This document shows positions 26,334-35,393 of a stretch of DNA of 64,000 bases, piece after piece. The stretch is from the NCBI GenBank assembly GCA_902568465.1, contig CACFQR010000005.1, forward strand, positions 1 to 64,000. The letters run 5' to 3'. The notes beneath the pieces are model-generated. The model was not told the origin of the DNA. It saw nothing but the letters and a program-made list of their open reading frames with translations, and did no database searches. The stretch is from an uncultured Pelagibacteraceae bacterium. Lineage in GTDB: Bacteria; Pseudomonadota; Alphaproteobacteria; Pelagibacterales; Pelagibacteraceae. The translations under genes and the position numbers were made by a program. The number at the start of each line of letters is the position of its first letter. The stretch's first letter is position 1.

Positions 26334-26831
26334 TTAAACCTTGGTTTGCTTTAATACAGTTTTAGCTTGTTCGAGATTTTTTATATATAATTTGTCTAAC
26401 TTTGCTTTATCAACGGAGTTTTTAATTAAACTTTCAACAGCCTCAATTCCAATTTTTATTGAATGATTTTTTATATCATTTAACGCATTTTGTTTCATTT
26501 GAGTTATTTTTTGCTCTGCGATTTTTTTTTTGTTATCCATTACTTGGTGAAACTTTTTAGTTTTTTCTAAAATATTTTTTTCACTTTCTTTTTTTGCTTT
26601 GTTAATAATATCTTTCGTTTCTTTGTTTGATTTATCAATTTTACTTTCATAATCACTCAGTAAATTTTTAGCTTCATTTTTTAGTTTTTCTGCTTCGTCT
26701 AATTCTTTTTTTATTTCAGTAATCTGATTAGTTAATGAACTATTAATTTTTTGGGGAACTTTTAAATAAATAAGCCCTATTACAAAAATAAAAAAGGAAA
26801 CTGCTACCCAAAATGTTGCGTCTATGATCAT
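26334..26831 (-). CDS. atpF: ATP synthase F0 subunit b
   Basis: Peripheral stalk subunit anchored by one N-terminal helix (MIIDATFWVAVSFFIFVIGLIYL), followed by a long charged coiled coil. The 165 aa are typical. It overlaps the b' gene by 4 bp and is the last gene of the F0 cluster. No F1 genes follow, as usual in alphaproteobacteria where F0 and F1 operons are separate. Confidence 0.92.
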   Translation of the reverse strand: MIIDATFWVAVSFFIFVIGLIYLKVPQKINSSLTNQITEIKKELDEAEKLKNEAKNLLSDYESKIDKSNKETKDIINKAKKESEKNILEKTKKFHQVMDNKKKIAEQKITQMKQNALNDIKNHSIKIGIEAVESLIKNSVDKAKLDKLYIKNLEQAKTVLKQTKV

Positions 26832-27409
26832 AGCAAACCCTTTTCAATTTTTTTATTTGTAACTGTTTCCACAATTGCAGATGCACTACTTTTATTTATT
26901 TCAGTATCGATTATTTTATTAGTAATTTCCGATGAGATATCTGCAGCTATTTTTTTTATATCTAATATTGAATTTTTTTTTAAATTTTTAATTTCTTTCT
27001 CAACCGCAAGTATTTCTTTTTCAATTTGTTCATTCAGAATTTTTTTCTTACTTTCAATATCTTTATCTAGTTTTTTTTTGTTCTCTTCTGCGACTTTTTT
27101 TGCTTCATTTTTTGCCAGTTCAATTATTTTATTATAATCCTTAAGTTTTTTTTCAGCGTTTTCCTTGAGTTTTTGCGCTTCATTTAAATCATTAACGATT
27201 CTAGATTTTCTACTTTCTATACTATAGATAATTTTTGGTAAAAAAATTTTCCATATAATTAAATACAAAATAGAAAAAACTATTATTAACCAGAATATTT
27301 GTGCCGCCCAAAATTCTGTATCGAGCTGTGGCATTCCAGCCTCAGCTCCATAGGCCCTAACTGTAAATAAGACTATTAATAATCCTAGAACAGAACAAAA
27401 TTTACTCAT
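26828..27409 (-). CDS. atpF2: ATP synthase F0 subunit b'
   Basis: Second, divergent stalk subunit found in alphaproteobacteria, cyanobacteria and plastids; pairs with b to form a heterodimer. The 193-aa protein has a signal-like N-terminus ending around YGAEAGMPQLDTEFWAAQ, one membrane helix (IFWLIIVFSILYLIIWKIFLP) and a long Lys/Glu-rich coiled coil. It lies between atpE and atpF; the start is 17 bp after atpE. Confidence 0.92.
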   Translation of the reverse strand: MSKFCSVLGLLIVLFTVRAYGAEAGMPQLDTEFWAAQIFWLIIVFSILYLIIWKIFLPKIIYSIESRKSRIVNDLNEAQKLKENAEKKLKDYNKIIELAKNEAKKVAEENKKKLDKDIESKKKILNEQIEKEILAVEKEIKNLKKNSILDIKKIAADISSEITNKIIDTEINKSSASAIVETVTNKKIEKGLL

Positions 27410-27426
27410 AATAAAATTTTATTTTT

Positions 27427-27654
27427 TTAAAATGCAAATAAAATTATTAAAGCTATTACTAGTCCAAATAAGCCAGTAGCTTCTGCTAATGCAAAACCTA
27501 AAAGTAAATTTGGAAATTGTTTCTGAGCTGCCGAAGGATTTCTCATCGCACCAGACAGGTAGTTTCCAAAAATAAGGCCAATACCTACCCCAGCGCCTGC
27601 CAAAGCAATCGCTGCTAGGCCTGCTCCTATCATTTTAGCTGCTTCTAACTCCAT
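27427..27654 (-). CDS. atpE: ATP synthase F0 subunit c
   Basis: Proteolipid of the rotor ring. The 75 aa form two helices joined by the polar loop AMRNPSAAQKQFPNL, with the ion-carrying Glu in GFALAEATGLFGL. The neighbours of this Glu do not show the Na+-binding pattern, so proton coupling is expected. A GGAGGAAAA ribosome-binding sequence precedes the ATG, one of the best in the window, fitting the high copy number of subunit c. Confidence 0.97.
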   Translation of the reverse strand: MELEAAKMIGAGLAAIALAGAGVGIGLIFGNYLSGAMRNPSAAQKQFPNLLLGFALAEATGLFGLVIALIILFAF

Positions 27655-27667
27655 TTTTCCTCCTTTG

Positions 27668-28402
27668 TTAATGGTGTAAATTTAATGCATCATTTAAATA
27701 AATGCATGTTAAAATTGCAAAAACATAAGCTTGAAGGAACGCCACAAGTATTTCAAGTCCTGTTAATGCAACAGAAAAACCAAGAGGTAGCCAACCTCCA
27801 AGTATTCCTAAACTTATAACAAACCCACCGAACACTTTTAACATAGTGTGTCCAGCCATCATATTTGCAAATAATCGAACTGATAGGCTTATGGGCCTGC
27901 TTAAATAAGATATAATTTCTATAATTACTATTAAAGGCAATAGGATTATAGGAACCCCCTTAGGTACAAAAAGTTGAAGATATTTTATACCATGTTTTAC
28001 AAATCCTAAAATAGTTACAGCTATAAAAATAAATATAGCTAGTATAAATGTTATGATTATATGACTTGTAACAGTAAATGAATATGGAAGCATACCAACC
28101 ATATTACAAAACAATACAAACATGAATAAAGTAAAAATAAAAGGAAAAAAGGGTCTAGCGTTTGATCCGGCCGTATCATTAATCATTTTAGCTACAAATG
28201 TATAACTCATTTCAGTAACCAATTGTATTTTTGAAGGTATTGCTAATTTTTTTCTTGTTCCTAAAAATAATAAAAACATTATTGCTACTGCGCTTATTAT
28301 CATAAACATACTAGAATTCGTAAAAGAGAGATTAAATGCGCCGATTTTTATTTCTGGGCCTATTCTGTAGACTTCGAACTGGTGCATTGGATTTGTTGCC
28401 AT
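27668..28402 (-). CDS. atpB: ATP synthase F0 subunit a
   Basis: Stator channel subunit of the proton path. The 244-aa protein has five or six helices and the essential Arg in PISLSVRLFANMMAGH, plus the final ALTGLEILVAFLQAYVFAILTCIYL helix. It begins with MATNPMHQFEVYRIGP, typical of alphaproteobacteria. It lies 13 bp after atpI and 13 bp before atpE. Confidence 0.97.
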   Translation of the reverse strand: MATNPMHQFEVYRIGPEIKIGAFNLSFTNSSMFMIISAVAIMFLLFLGTRKKLAIPSKIQLVTEMSYTFVAKMINDTAGSNARPFFPFIFTLFMFVLFCNMVGMLPYSFTVTSHIIITFILAIFIFIAVTILGFVKHGIKYLQLFVPKGVPIILLPLIVIIEIISYLSRPISLSVRLFANMMAGHTMLKVFGGFVISLGILGGWLPLGFSVALTGLEILVAFLQAYVFAILTCIYLNDALNLHH

Positions 28403-28415
28403 TATAATTCCTTAT

Positions 28416-28706
28416 TTATTTCTTTAAATTTTTTTGCATTCTTTTTGCAGATTTAATAACGTTTAAAATACCAGCTGTTACCCCCAAAAAAAAGAAACAA
28501 ATTATAAACAGAGGTTTAGTATCAAACCAGTTGTCTAAAATAAACCCTAATATCGTTCCAACTACAACAGCGGCAACTAATTCAGTACTAATTTTGAAAG
28601 CTTTAGCCAAGGATGCGGCATTTCTTCCTCTATTTTTTACACCATCTTTTTTTATTTTTTTTTTTGCAATCTCTAAGCGAGTTGATATTTCTTTAAGATT
28701 TTTCAT
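28416..28706 (-). CDS. atpI: AtpI/AtpZ-type ATP synthase accessory membrane protein
   Basis: A 96-aa protein heading the F0 cluster: a charged N-terminus, then two helices (AVVVGTILGFILDNWFDTKPLFIICFFFLGVTAGILNVI). The GFILDNWF..KP segment fits the AtpI/AtpZ family involved in ring assembly or Mg2+ handling. Its start is 14 bp after the smc stop, so the F0 operon may be co-transcribed with smc. Confidence 0.88.
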   Translation of the reverse strand: MKNLKEISTRLEIAKKKIKKDGVKNRGRNAASLAKAFKISTELVAAVVVGTILGFILDNWFDTKPLFIICFFFLGVTAGILNVIKSAKRMQKNLKK

Positions 28707-28720
28707 TGAATTTTTTAATT

Positions 28721-31120
28721 TTAGGCAACAAGCTCTTCAGCTTTTTGTAAATCAACAGAAACTAATTGGCTTATCCCTTTTTCTGGCATCGTCACACCAT
28801 ACAATCTATCCATTCTAGACATTGTTAAAGCATGATGGGTTATTATAATAAATTTTGTTTCGGTAATTTTTATTAACTCCTCTAATAAAGAGCAAAACCT
28901 TGTAACGTTTGCGTCATCCAAAGGAGCATCCACTTCGTCTAAAACACAAATAGGAGCAGGACTAGTTAAGAACACTGCAAATACTAAAGAAAGAGCAGTT
29001 AAAGCTTGTTCTCCGCCTGACAAAAGGCTAATTGATTGCAGTCTTTTTCCTGGAGGGCTAACTAATAATTCCAAACCAGCTTCTAGAGGATCGTCAGAGT
29101 CTACTAGCTCTAATTTAGCAGTTCCGCCGTTAAATAATTTTGTATAAACTTCATTAAATTTTCTGTTTACCTTTTCAAAAGCATCCAGCAGCCTTTCTCT
29201 ACCTTTTTGATTTAGCTCATTTATACTCGATCTTAGTTTTGAAATTCCTGTTATCAAATCTTCTCTGTCTTTTTCCATTTTTTTAATAGTGACTTTGTAC
29301 TGTTCAGTTTCTTCATCTGCTCTTAAATTCACAGATCCAAGTCTTTCTCTTTCATTTTTTTTAGCATCTAATTTGTCTTCCTGTTCTATCACGTTGGGTA
29401 AATTTTCTACTCCAGCTAGGTCAGAATTATTAAGCAAATTACTTTCGTCAACATCGTTTAAATCACTTTTAATATTATCGATTAAATCTTTTTTTCTTCT
29501 TTCAAGACCATCTAAAGTTGCTCCTGATCTAGCCTTGTTTTCTCTTGCTAGTCCCATTTTCTGTTCTACTTCTTTTAAGTTTTTATTTATTTCTTGATAG
29601 ACTCTCTCAGCTTTGTCCAACTCTTCAGCTAGCTCTAACTTTCTACTTTCCGTATCAGATGTATTTTGTGTAATTCTTCCTTTTTTTTCAGCCACTTCCT
29701 CTGGCAGCTTAATTATTTTTTCCAAGTCATTTTTAACAGTATTTATCCTTTCATTTAATTCTTTCGACATTTTTTCTGAATTAAATTTCAAATTTTTCCA
29801 ACTCTCTATTTCTGTATCGATCGCACTAATTCTTTCTTTTCTTTTTATGGACTCATTTTTAATATTTTGATTTTTACTGTAACTATCTGCATATACTTCT
29901 ATGATTGTTTTAAAATTATCAAGTACAAGTATTGCTTCATCATTCTTCTGAGCATTTACCAATTCTTTAACTTTGTCTATCTCAGCCGTTAATTGGTTTT
30001 TTGTAACATTCAAGTCTTCGCTAGATTTTTTTTCTGTATCATAGTATTTGGAGTCTATTTCAATTAATTCATTTTTTTCTTCTTTAAGTCTCTTTTCATT
30101 TGACATTGCTTCTAAAATAATATTTTTCTCTCTTTCGATATCATCTGTAAGAGTATTCTGAGATTTCTGCAATCTATCTTTATCTGTTTTAATTCTTTTT
30201 TCTTCATCTTCTAAATTTTTAAATTCTAAATTAAGTCTTTGTAGTTTTGAGAGTATTTCTATATTTTTGTCTCTCAAAGGTTTAAGTTTTAAATTTTCTT
30301 TTTCAAGAAGATCATTTTTTTCTCCAATTATTTTTTTTAAGCTATTAATCTCCTCATCTGATTCACTTGTAATATTTTTTGTAGAACTTATTTCTTTTTC
30401 TATTTCAATTAATTTTATATAATACAGTCCAGCTTCAATTTTTTTTATTTCTTCAGAAATTATTTTATACTTCGATGCTTCGACAGCTTGTTTTTTTAAA
30501 CTCTCAAGCTGCTTTTCCTGCTGTCTTCTTAATTCATCAGCCCTTTTTAAATTATTTTCTGCCGAATTAAGTCTAAGCTCTGATTCATGTCTTCTAACAT
30601 GTATACCCGAAATACCAGCCGCCTCCTCTAAAATTGCTCTTCTATCCGAAGGTTTTGCTGTAACTAATGCTCCAATTCTTCCCTGGCTTATCATTGATGG
30701 CGAATGAGCTCCGGTTGATAAATCGGCAAAGAGTGTTTGAATATCTCTAGCTCTAACTTCTTTTTCATTTATAAAATATCTTGATCCTTTATCTTTTTCT
30801 ATTCTTCTTTTAACATTAATAATATCTAGTTCTTTAAATTGAGTAGGCCCGTCTTTATCTGAATTATCTAAAGTTAAAGTTACTTCAGCAATATTTTTAG
30901 ACGCCTTGTTTGCTGTGCCTGAAAAAATTATATCTTCCATTCCAGAACCACGTAAGCTTTTTGCTGAAGTTTCTCCCATGCACCATCTAATTGCTTCTAC
31001 AATATTTGATTTTCCACAACCATTTGGACCCACAATACCGGTTAAGCCCTTTTCAATAAAAAATGGTGTTTTATCTACAAAGGATTTAAAACCAGTTAAA
31101 TCGAGTTTTTTAAAATTCAT
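28721..31120 (-). CDS. smc: Chromosome segregation protein SMC, short form lacking a recognisable hinge
   Basis: ATPase of the bacterial condensin complex. Head motifs are intact: Walker A GPNGCGKS (residues 31-38), Q-loop region SMISQGRIG, signature LSGGEQ (700-705), Walker B VLDEVDAPLDD (around 726-736). The protein is 799 aa against about 1150 usual in alphaproteobacteria. Heptad-like arms run at about 170-385 and 420-640, nearly equal in length. The segment between them (about 385-420) is only about 35 residues, and I see none of the Gly-rich hinge motifs normally found there. Its role in dimerisation is therefore unclear. Preceded by the DsbA-like gene. Confidence 0.93.
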   Translation of the reverse strand: MNFKKLDLTGFKSFVDKTPFFIEKGLTGIVGPNGCGKSNIVEAIRWCMGETSAKSLRGSGMEDIIFSGTANKASKNIAEVTLTLDNSDKDGPTQFKELDIINVKRRIEKDKGSRYFINEKEVRARDIQTLFADLSTGAHSPSMISQGRIGALVTAKPSDRRAILEEAAGISGIHVRRHESELRLNSAENNLKRADELRRQQEKQLESLKKQAVEASKYKIISEEIKKIEAGLYYIKLIEIEKEISSTKNITSESDEEINSLKKIIGEKNDLLEKENLKLKPLRDKNIEILSKLQRLNLEFKNLEDEEKRIKTDKDRLQKSQNTLTDDIEREKNIILEAMSNEKRLKEEKNELIEIDSKYYDTEKKSSEDLNVTKNQLTAEIDKVKELVNAQKNDEAILVLDNFKTIIEVYADSYSKNQNIKNESIKRKERISAIDTEIESWKNLKFNSEKMSKELNERINTVKNDLEKIIKLPEEVAEKKGRITQNTSDTESRKLELAEELDKAERVYQEINKNLKEVEQKMGLARENKARSGATLDGLERRKKDLIDNIKSDLNDVDESNLLNNSDLAGVENLPNVIEQEDKLDAKKNERERLGSVNLRADEETEQYKVTIKKMEKDREDLITGISKLRSSINELNQKGRERLLDAFEKVNRKFNEVYTKLFNGGTAKLELVDSDDPLEAGLELLVSPPGKRLQSISLLSGGEQALTALSLVFAVFLTSPAPICVLDEVDAPLDDANVTRFCSLLEELIKITETKFIIITHHALTMSRMDRLYGVTMPEKGISQLVSVDLQKAEELVA

Positions 31121-31124
31121 ACTT

Positions 31125-31748
31125 TTATATTAGCTTTTCAATTTTTTTTTCAATATTTTCAAAGTTAGCAGAACCCTCAAGTTTTTTCTCATTAATAATT
31201 ATTGTTGGCGTTGATTCTATAGAATATTTTTGATTTGCTTCTATTCTAAAATTTAATATTTTGTCGCTAATTGTCTCGTTCGTTAAACATTTGTCAAATT
31301 GACTGGAACTTATCCCCAAATCTTTAACAATTTTTTTTAAGTTATTGTTAATATCGTCGATGTTAGAACCTTTTGTCCATACTTCTTGATTCTTATAAAT
31401 AATATTTAAAAATTGAATTTGTTTTTTTTTATCTGTGCAGTGCAATAATATAGAAGCATTTAAGGCAGCCATATCTAAAGGAAAATCCATAAAAATTAGT
31501 TGCACTTTTCCTGAGTCAACATATTTTTTTTTAATTTTGGTAACTACTTTTTTATGAAAATTAGCGCAATGAGGACAAGTTAAAGAAGAGAATATTTTTA
31601 TTTTTACAGCAGCCTCATTAGATCCCATTACTACCATGTCTTTTTTTATTTCTAAATTATCGCTGTAAGCTTTTATAGGAATTAATAAAAAAAATATTAA
31701 GTAGAATATCTTTAATTTTAAAATTAATTTATACATTTTTAAAAGCAT
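31125..31748 (-). CDS. DsbA-family thiol:disulfide oxidoreductase, exported
   Basis: A 207-aa protein with a signal peptide (LKLKIFYLIFFLLIPIKAYSD) and a thioredoxin-fold DsbA domain: active site SSLTCPHCANFH (CPHC), FMDFPLDMAALNASILLHC and the cis-Pro stretch ESTPTIIINEKKLEG. Acts in the periplasm, probably as a Com1/BdbD-like oxidase or in partnership with a membrane reductase not in this window. The start could be ATG 31748 or 31736; both overlap the end of the upstream DUF721 gene. Confidence 0.88.
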   Translation of the reverse strand: MLLKMYKLILKLKIFYLIFFLLIPIKAYSDNLEIKKDMVVMGSNEAAVKIKIFSSLTCPHCANFHKKVVTKIKKKYVDSGKVQLIFMDFPLDMAALNASILLHCTDKKKQIQFLNIIYKNQEVWTKGSNIDDINNNLKKIVKDLGISSSQFDKCLTNETISDKILNFRIEANQKYSIESTPTIIINEKKLEGSANFENIEKKIEKLI

Positions 31749-32211
31749 CTAGTAATTGTGAAATGGAATTTTTAATATCCTCATTTTTTATTTCATCTAC
31801 TTGTTTTTTAAAATTATTAGGTATTTTTTTATGAAGATTTTTCCTATTTATTTTTTTATTACCAGGATTAAGTGAATGAAGTTTTATTTCTTTAATTAAT
31901 AAATAACCAAAAAAACTGTTAATTTTATCTATGATTTCTTTTTTAGAATATTCAATGTTTATTTCATCTCCTCTTTTAACAGAAAGTACTAATATTCCAT
32001 TTTTATTATCTCCACTCATTTTAATTGATTTTGGAAAGCATAAGTTCGCCAGATTTTTGCCAACCAATTTTTCCCACTTTCCAATTATCTCTGAATAATT
32101 ATAGCCATTTTTTTTTAAAATACCCTTTATACCCCGCGGTAATGTGCTACCAAAAGGTCTTAATCCTTGAAGGTAAGATTTCCTTTCCTTATTATTTTGT
32201 TTGTGATGCAT
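31729..32211 (-). CDS. DUF721 (DciA-like) protein, candidate replicative helicase loader
   Basis: A 160-aa basic protein. GILKKNGYNYSEIIGKWEKLVGKNLANLCFPKSI followed by GILVLSVKRGDEINIEYSKKEIIDKINSFFG fits the DUF721 family, whose members include DciA, the helicase operator of bacteria lacking DnaC. The C-terminal third is Lys/Asn-rich and probably flexible. Its start codon lies 5 bp from the divergent mutY start, the two forming the palindrome ATGCAT, so there is no free promoter spacer between them. Confidence 0.8.
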   Translation of the reverse strand: MHHKQNNKERKSYLQGLRPFGSTLPRGIKGILKKNGYNYSEIIGKWEKLVGKNLANLCFPKSIKMSGDNKNGILVLSVKRGDEINIEYSKKEIIDKINSFFGYLLIKEIKLHSLNPGNKKINRKNLHKKIPNNFKKQVDEIKNEDIKNSISQLLDAFKNV

Positions 32212-33186
32212 ATAAATATTAATAAGAGCAATTTAGCAAAAAAAATTCTTTCATGGTATGATAATAACAAACGCATATTGCCATGGCGTATAGGTGAAAA
32301 ATCAAAGAAAGAGCAATATTATAGAATTCTTAGCGAGTTTATGCTGCAACAAACACAAGTGAAAACTGTAATTCCATATTTTAATAGGTTTGTTAAAAAA
32401 ATACCGAGTTTAAAAAGTCTTTCTAACAGCAATGAAAAAACAGTATTAAAGCTTTGGGAAGGGTTAGGTTATTATAGTCGAGCAAAAAATTTGCACAAAA
32501 CATCCAAAATCTTAATTAAAAAATATAATGGTCAAATTCCAGAAAATTACAAACAATTAAAGGAACTGCCAGGAATAGGGGATTATACTGCAAGTATACT
32601 TTTAGCTATTATTTATAATCATCCGCGTATTGGGCTTGACGGCAATGTAAAAAGAGTTCTATCAAGAATATTCAATACAATTCCTGAGAATTTAAACAGT
32701 TTGTTTAAAACGAAAAGAAATGGGCATTTAGCAGAAGCACTCATGGAATTCGGCGCTTTAATTTGCAAACCAAAAGATCCAAATTGTTATGAGTGTAGGG
32801 TTAAAAATGCTTGTGCATATTTTAGTACAGAATCAAAAAAAAGTTATAGTAAAAAAATAAAAATAAAATTAAAAAATTATGATATTTTTTGCTATCTGAA
32901 TAAAAATAACAAACAAATGGCATTAACTAAAAGTAATAATTTAGGGTTTTTAACAAAATTAAATTTACCAAAAATTAAAGAAAGATATAAAAAAAATAAG
33001 GGCTGGAAGTTTTTATGCAATTATAAAAACTTTATATCTAATAAGAAACTTGACATAAATTTATATTATAAATTTTCATCGCAAATACCTTCGCAATACA
33101 ACTGGTATTCTTTAAATGAAAAAAATGAATTTATCCCATCATTTACTAAAAAAATTTTTAAACGAGTTTTGCACTTGTACCAATGA
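32206..33186 (+). CDS. mutY: A/G-specific adenine DNA glycosylase
   Basis: Removes adenine opposite 8-oxoguanine. The ORF track starts at 32167. I choose ATG 32206 (MHININKSNLAKKILSWYD), which gives a normal N-terminus before NKRILPWR. Motifs: EFMLQQTQVKTVIPYF, helix-hairpin-helix LPGIGDYTASILL with catalytic Asp in GLDGNVKRVL, and the 4Fe-4S cluster CKPKDPNCYECRVKNAC. The C-terminal NUDIX-like region is divergent. The ATG falls within the ATGCAT shared with the divergent DUF721 gene. Confidence 0.93.
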   Translation: MHININKSNLAKKILSWYDNNKRILPWRIGEKSKKEQYYRILSEFMLQQTQVKTVIPYFNRFVKKIPSLKSLSNSNEKTVLKLWEGLGYYSRAKNLHKTSKILIKKYNGQIPENYKQLKELPGIGDYTASILLAIIYNHPRIGLDGNVKRVLSRIFNTIPENLNSLFKTKRNGHLAEALMEFGALICKPKDPNCYECRVKNACAYFSTESKKSYSKKIKIKLKNYDIFCYLNKNNKQMALTKSNNLGFLTKLNLPKIKERYKKNKGWKFLCNYKNFISNKKLDINLYYKFSSQIPSQYNWYSLNEKNEFIPSFTKKIFKRVLHLYQ

Positions 33187-34313
33187 AAAAAAGAATAGCT
33201 ATCATTGGTTCGGGCATCGCGGGACTTACCTTAGGTAATCTTTTATTAACCAACTCTGAGTTTGAATTTGTTATATATGAAAAAAATAATATTTTAGATT
33301 TAAACGAAGGGTTTGGAATACAACTATCTGTAAATAGTATTTATGTTTTGAATAAAATTGGTTTTAGTCAGTTAAATGCAAATGAAAAATATCATCCCAC
33401 TCAACTAGATTTTTACTCAATTAATTTTGATAAAATTTGTGATTTAAATTTAGAAATATTTAATTTAGAAAATGAAAAGTATACAACCTTAAAAAGATCA
33501 ACCTTAATAAAATTTTTAAAAGAAAAATTATTATCAAATTCTATAATATTTCGTAAACAAGTTAATAAAGTCGAGAAAAACAACGAAAAGATAAATATCA
33601 GTTTTACTGATGGTTCAAATGATGAGGTCGATTTTTTAATTGTTTCAGATGGAGTTTTTTCTAATACTAAATCTATTTTAGAAAAAAAATTTTTCAAGCC
33701 AAAATACTATGGAGCTATAGCTATAAGATCTCAAATTAAAGTTGAAGATATTTCTAATCTTAATAGTAATAATATATCCTTAATTATGGGTGATAATGCA
33801 CATCTAGTTTTGTACCCAGTAAATAAAAAAAAAGAAATTAATTTAGTTTGTATAATTAGAAAAAAATCAGATGTCAGCGATTCAATAAAAAAAATATTAG
33901 AAAATACAATTTTAAAGGAAAATAAAAATTTAGCTAATTTGTTTAAAGAAGAATTAAAGTCATGGCCTATATACACTTCTAGCGGGCCAGTTAAATCTTT
34001 TTATAAAAACGTTTTATATATGGGGGATGCTTTTTATACTTTTCCACCCACTTTAGCTCAAGGGGCGTCACAGTCGATTGAGTCTGCAAGTGAAATTTTT
34101 GAATTAATTAGTAGTGATAATGAAAATATACAAAATGAATATTTTAAAAAAAGAGTGGAAAGAACTAATGTAATTAATAAAAGATCTAAATTTAATTATT
34201 TTGGATTTCATATTACAAATCCTATATTGAAAATTTTTAGAAACCTTTTTTTAAAACGTCTTGTAAAAAATAAAAGTTTTATTCAAAGCTACTTAGGAAA
34301 AATCTATAAATAA
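33183..34313 (+). CDS. FAD-dependent monooxygenase (UbiH/PHBH-like)
   Basis: A 376-aa flavoprotein: N-terminal FAD motif IAIIGSGIAGLTLGNLLL, a middle DG motif (LIVSDGVFSNTKS) and the C-terminal GD motif VLYMGDAFYTFPPTLAQGASQSIESA, all typical of class A aromatic hydroxylases. Candidates are a ubiquinone-ring hydroxylase (UbiH/F/L/I relative) or a salicylate-hydroxylase-like enzyme. It overlaps mutY by 4 bp (ATGA) and converges with ccrM. The substrate cannot be assigned. Confidence 0.85.
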   Translation: MKKRIAIIGSGIAGLTLGNLLLTNSEFEFVIYEKNNILDLNEGFGIQLSVNSIYVLNKIGFSQLNANEKYHPTQLDFYSINFDKICDLNLEIFNLENEKYTTLKRSTLIKFLKEKLLSNSIIFRKQVNKVEKNNEKINISFTDGSNDEVDFLIVSDGVFSNTKSILEKKFFKPKYYGAIAIRSQIKVEDISNLNSNNISLIMGDNAHLVLYPVNKKKEINLVCIIRKKSDVSDSIKKILENTILKENKNLANLFKEELKSWPIYTSSGPVKSFYKNVLYMGDAFYTFPPTLAQGASQSIESASEIFELISSDNENIQNEYFKKRVERTNVINKRSKFNYFGFHITNPILKIFRNLFLKRLVKNKSFIQSYLGKIYK

Positions 34314-34317
34314 AAAA

Positions 34318-35388
34318 TTAAATATTCTTTGATAGAAATCTTTGTCTTAGATTGTCTATTGGTTTAATAGACCCATCTATATCACAATGCCAGTAAGTCC
34401 AACCGTTATAACTTTCAGTTCCCATTATTTTTGCAGCGACTTTGTGTATAGAACCTGAAGAATCTTTATGTTTAATGCTGCCATCCACCATAATTTTTGC
34501 GTTAACTTTTTTCTTTTGATCAAAAATACTAGTACCTGGTTTAATTATTCCTAATTCAACTAAAGACCCAAACGGCACTCTTGGTTTAGATTTATTATTT
34601 TCCAAAGTATCTAAATGGCTTTCTTCAATAACTTTTACATCATTAATTCTTTCAGTTGCTGCTTTAAAATATTTTTTATCTCTCTCTATTCCAAAGTATT
34701 TTCTACCTAATTTTTTTGCTACAGCTGCAGTAGTTCCAGTACCTAAAAAAGGGTCCAAAATAGCATCGCCTTTATTTGTTGTAGCTAATATAATTCTATG
34801 TAAAAGAGCCTCTGGTTTTTGAGTAGAATGAATTTTCTTTCCATTCTTTTTCAATCTCTCTTTTCCGCTGCATATAGGAAAAGCCCAATCAGAGCGCATT
34901 TGTAAATCATCGTTTAAACATTTTAAAGATTGATAGTTAAAAGTATATTTTGAATTTTTATTCTTCGAAGCCCAAATTAAAGTTTCATGTGCATTAGTAA
35001 ATCTTGTTCCTTTAAAATTTGGCATTGGATTATTTTTTCTCCAAATTATATCGTTAAGTAACCAATAGTCTAAATTTTGTAAGTGAAAACCTAGTCTAAA
35101 AATATTGTGATACGAGCCTATAACCCAGATACTTCCGTTATCTTTCAAAACTCTTTTACACTCTTTTAACCAATCTTTGCAGAAATCATCATAATGTTCA
35201 AAACTTTCAAACTGGTCCCATTTATCATCGACCCCATTAACTTTACTATCGTCTGGTCTTTTTAATTTTTCTCTAATTTGCAAATTGTAAGGTGGGTCTG
35301 CAAAAATTAAATTAAAAGTTTTTTCAGGAATTTTTTTTAATACCTCTAACGAGTTTCCGTTGACAATTTTATTTTCAAATTTAGACAT
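34318..35388 (-). CDS. ccrM: Cell-cycle DNA adenine methyltransferase CcrM (GANTC)
   Basis: Methylates adenine in GANTC, in Caulobacter linked to the cell cycle. I choose ATG 35388 (MSKFENKIVNGN) over the TTG at 35400. Methylase motifs: catalytic FADPPYNLQ, the CcrM-type region KLKRPDDSKVNGVDDKWDQF, IWRKNNPMPNFKGTRFTNAHET, and the SAM motif DPFLGTGTTAAVAKKLGR. The C-terminal domain of about 85 residues (PRVPFGSLVELGIIKPGT...) is the DNA-binding extension found in CcrM. It lies 76 bp downstream of rnhB with its own apparent promoter, and is convergent with the monooxygenase gene. Confidence 0.96.
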   Translation of the reverse strand: MSKFENKIVNGNSLEVLKKIPEKTFNLIFADPPYNLQIREKLKRPDDSKVNGVDDKWDQFESFEHYDDFCKDWLKECKRVLKDNGSIWVIGSYHNIFRLGFHLQNLDYWLLNDIIWRKNNPMPNFKGTRFTNAHETLIWASKNKNSKYTFNYQSLKCLNDDLQMRSDWAFPICSGKERLKKNGKKIHSTQKPEALLHRIILATTNKGDAILDPFLGTGTTAAVAKKLGRKYFGIERDKKYFKAATERINDVKVIEESHLDTLENNKSKPRVPFGSLVELGIIKPGTSIFDQKKKVNAKIMVDGSIKHKDSSGSIHKVAAKIMGTESYNGWTYWHCDIDGSIKPIDNLRQRFLSKNI

Positions 35389-35393
35389 ATCTA

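Noticed and set aside
29289-29870. Ser/Leu-rich plus-strand ORFs within smc (102 and 85 aa)
   Set aside because: They mirror the Glu/Lys-rich coiled coil on the other strand, an expected composition artefact.
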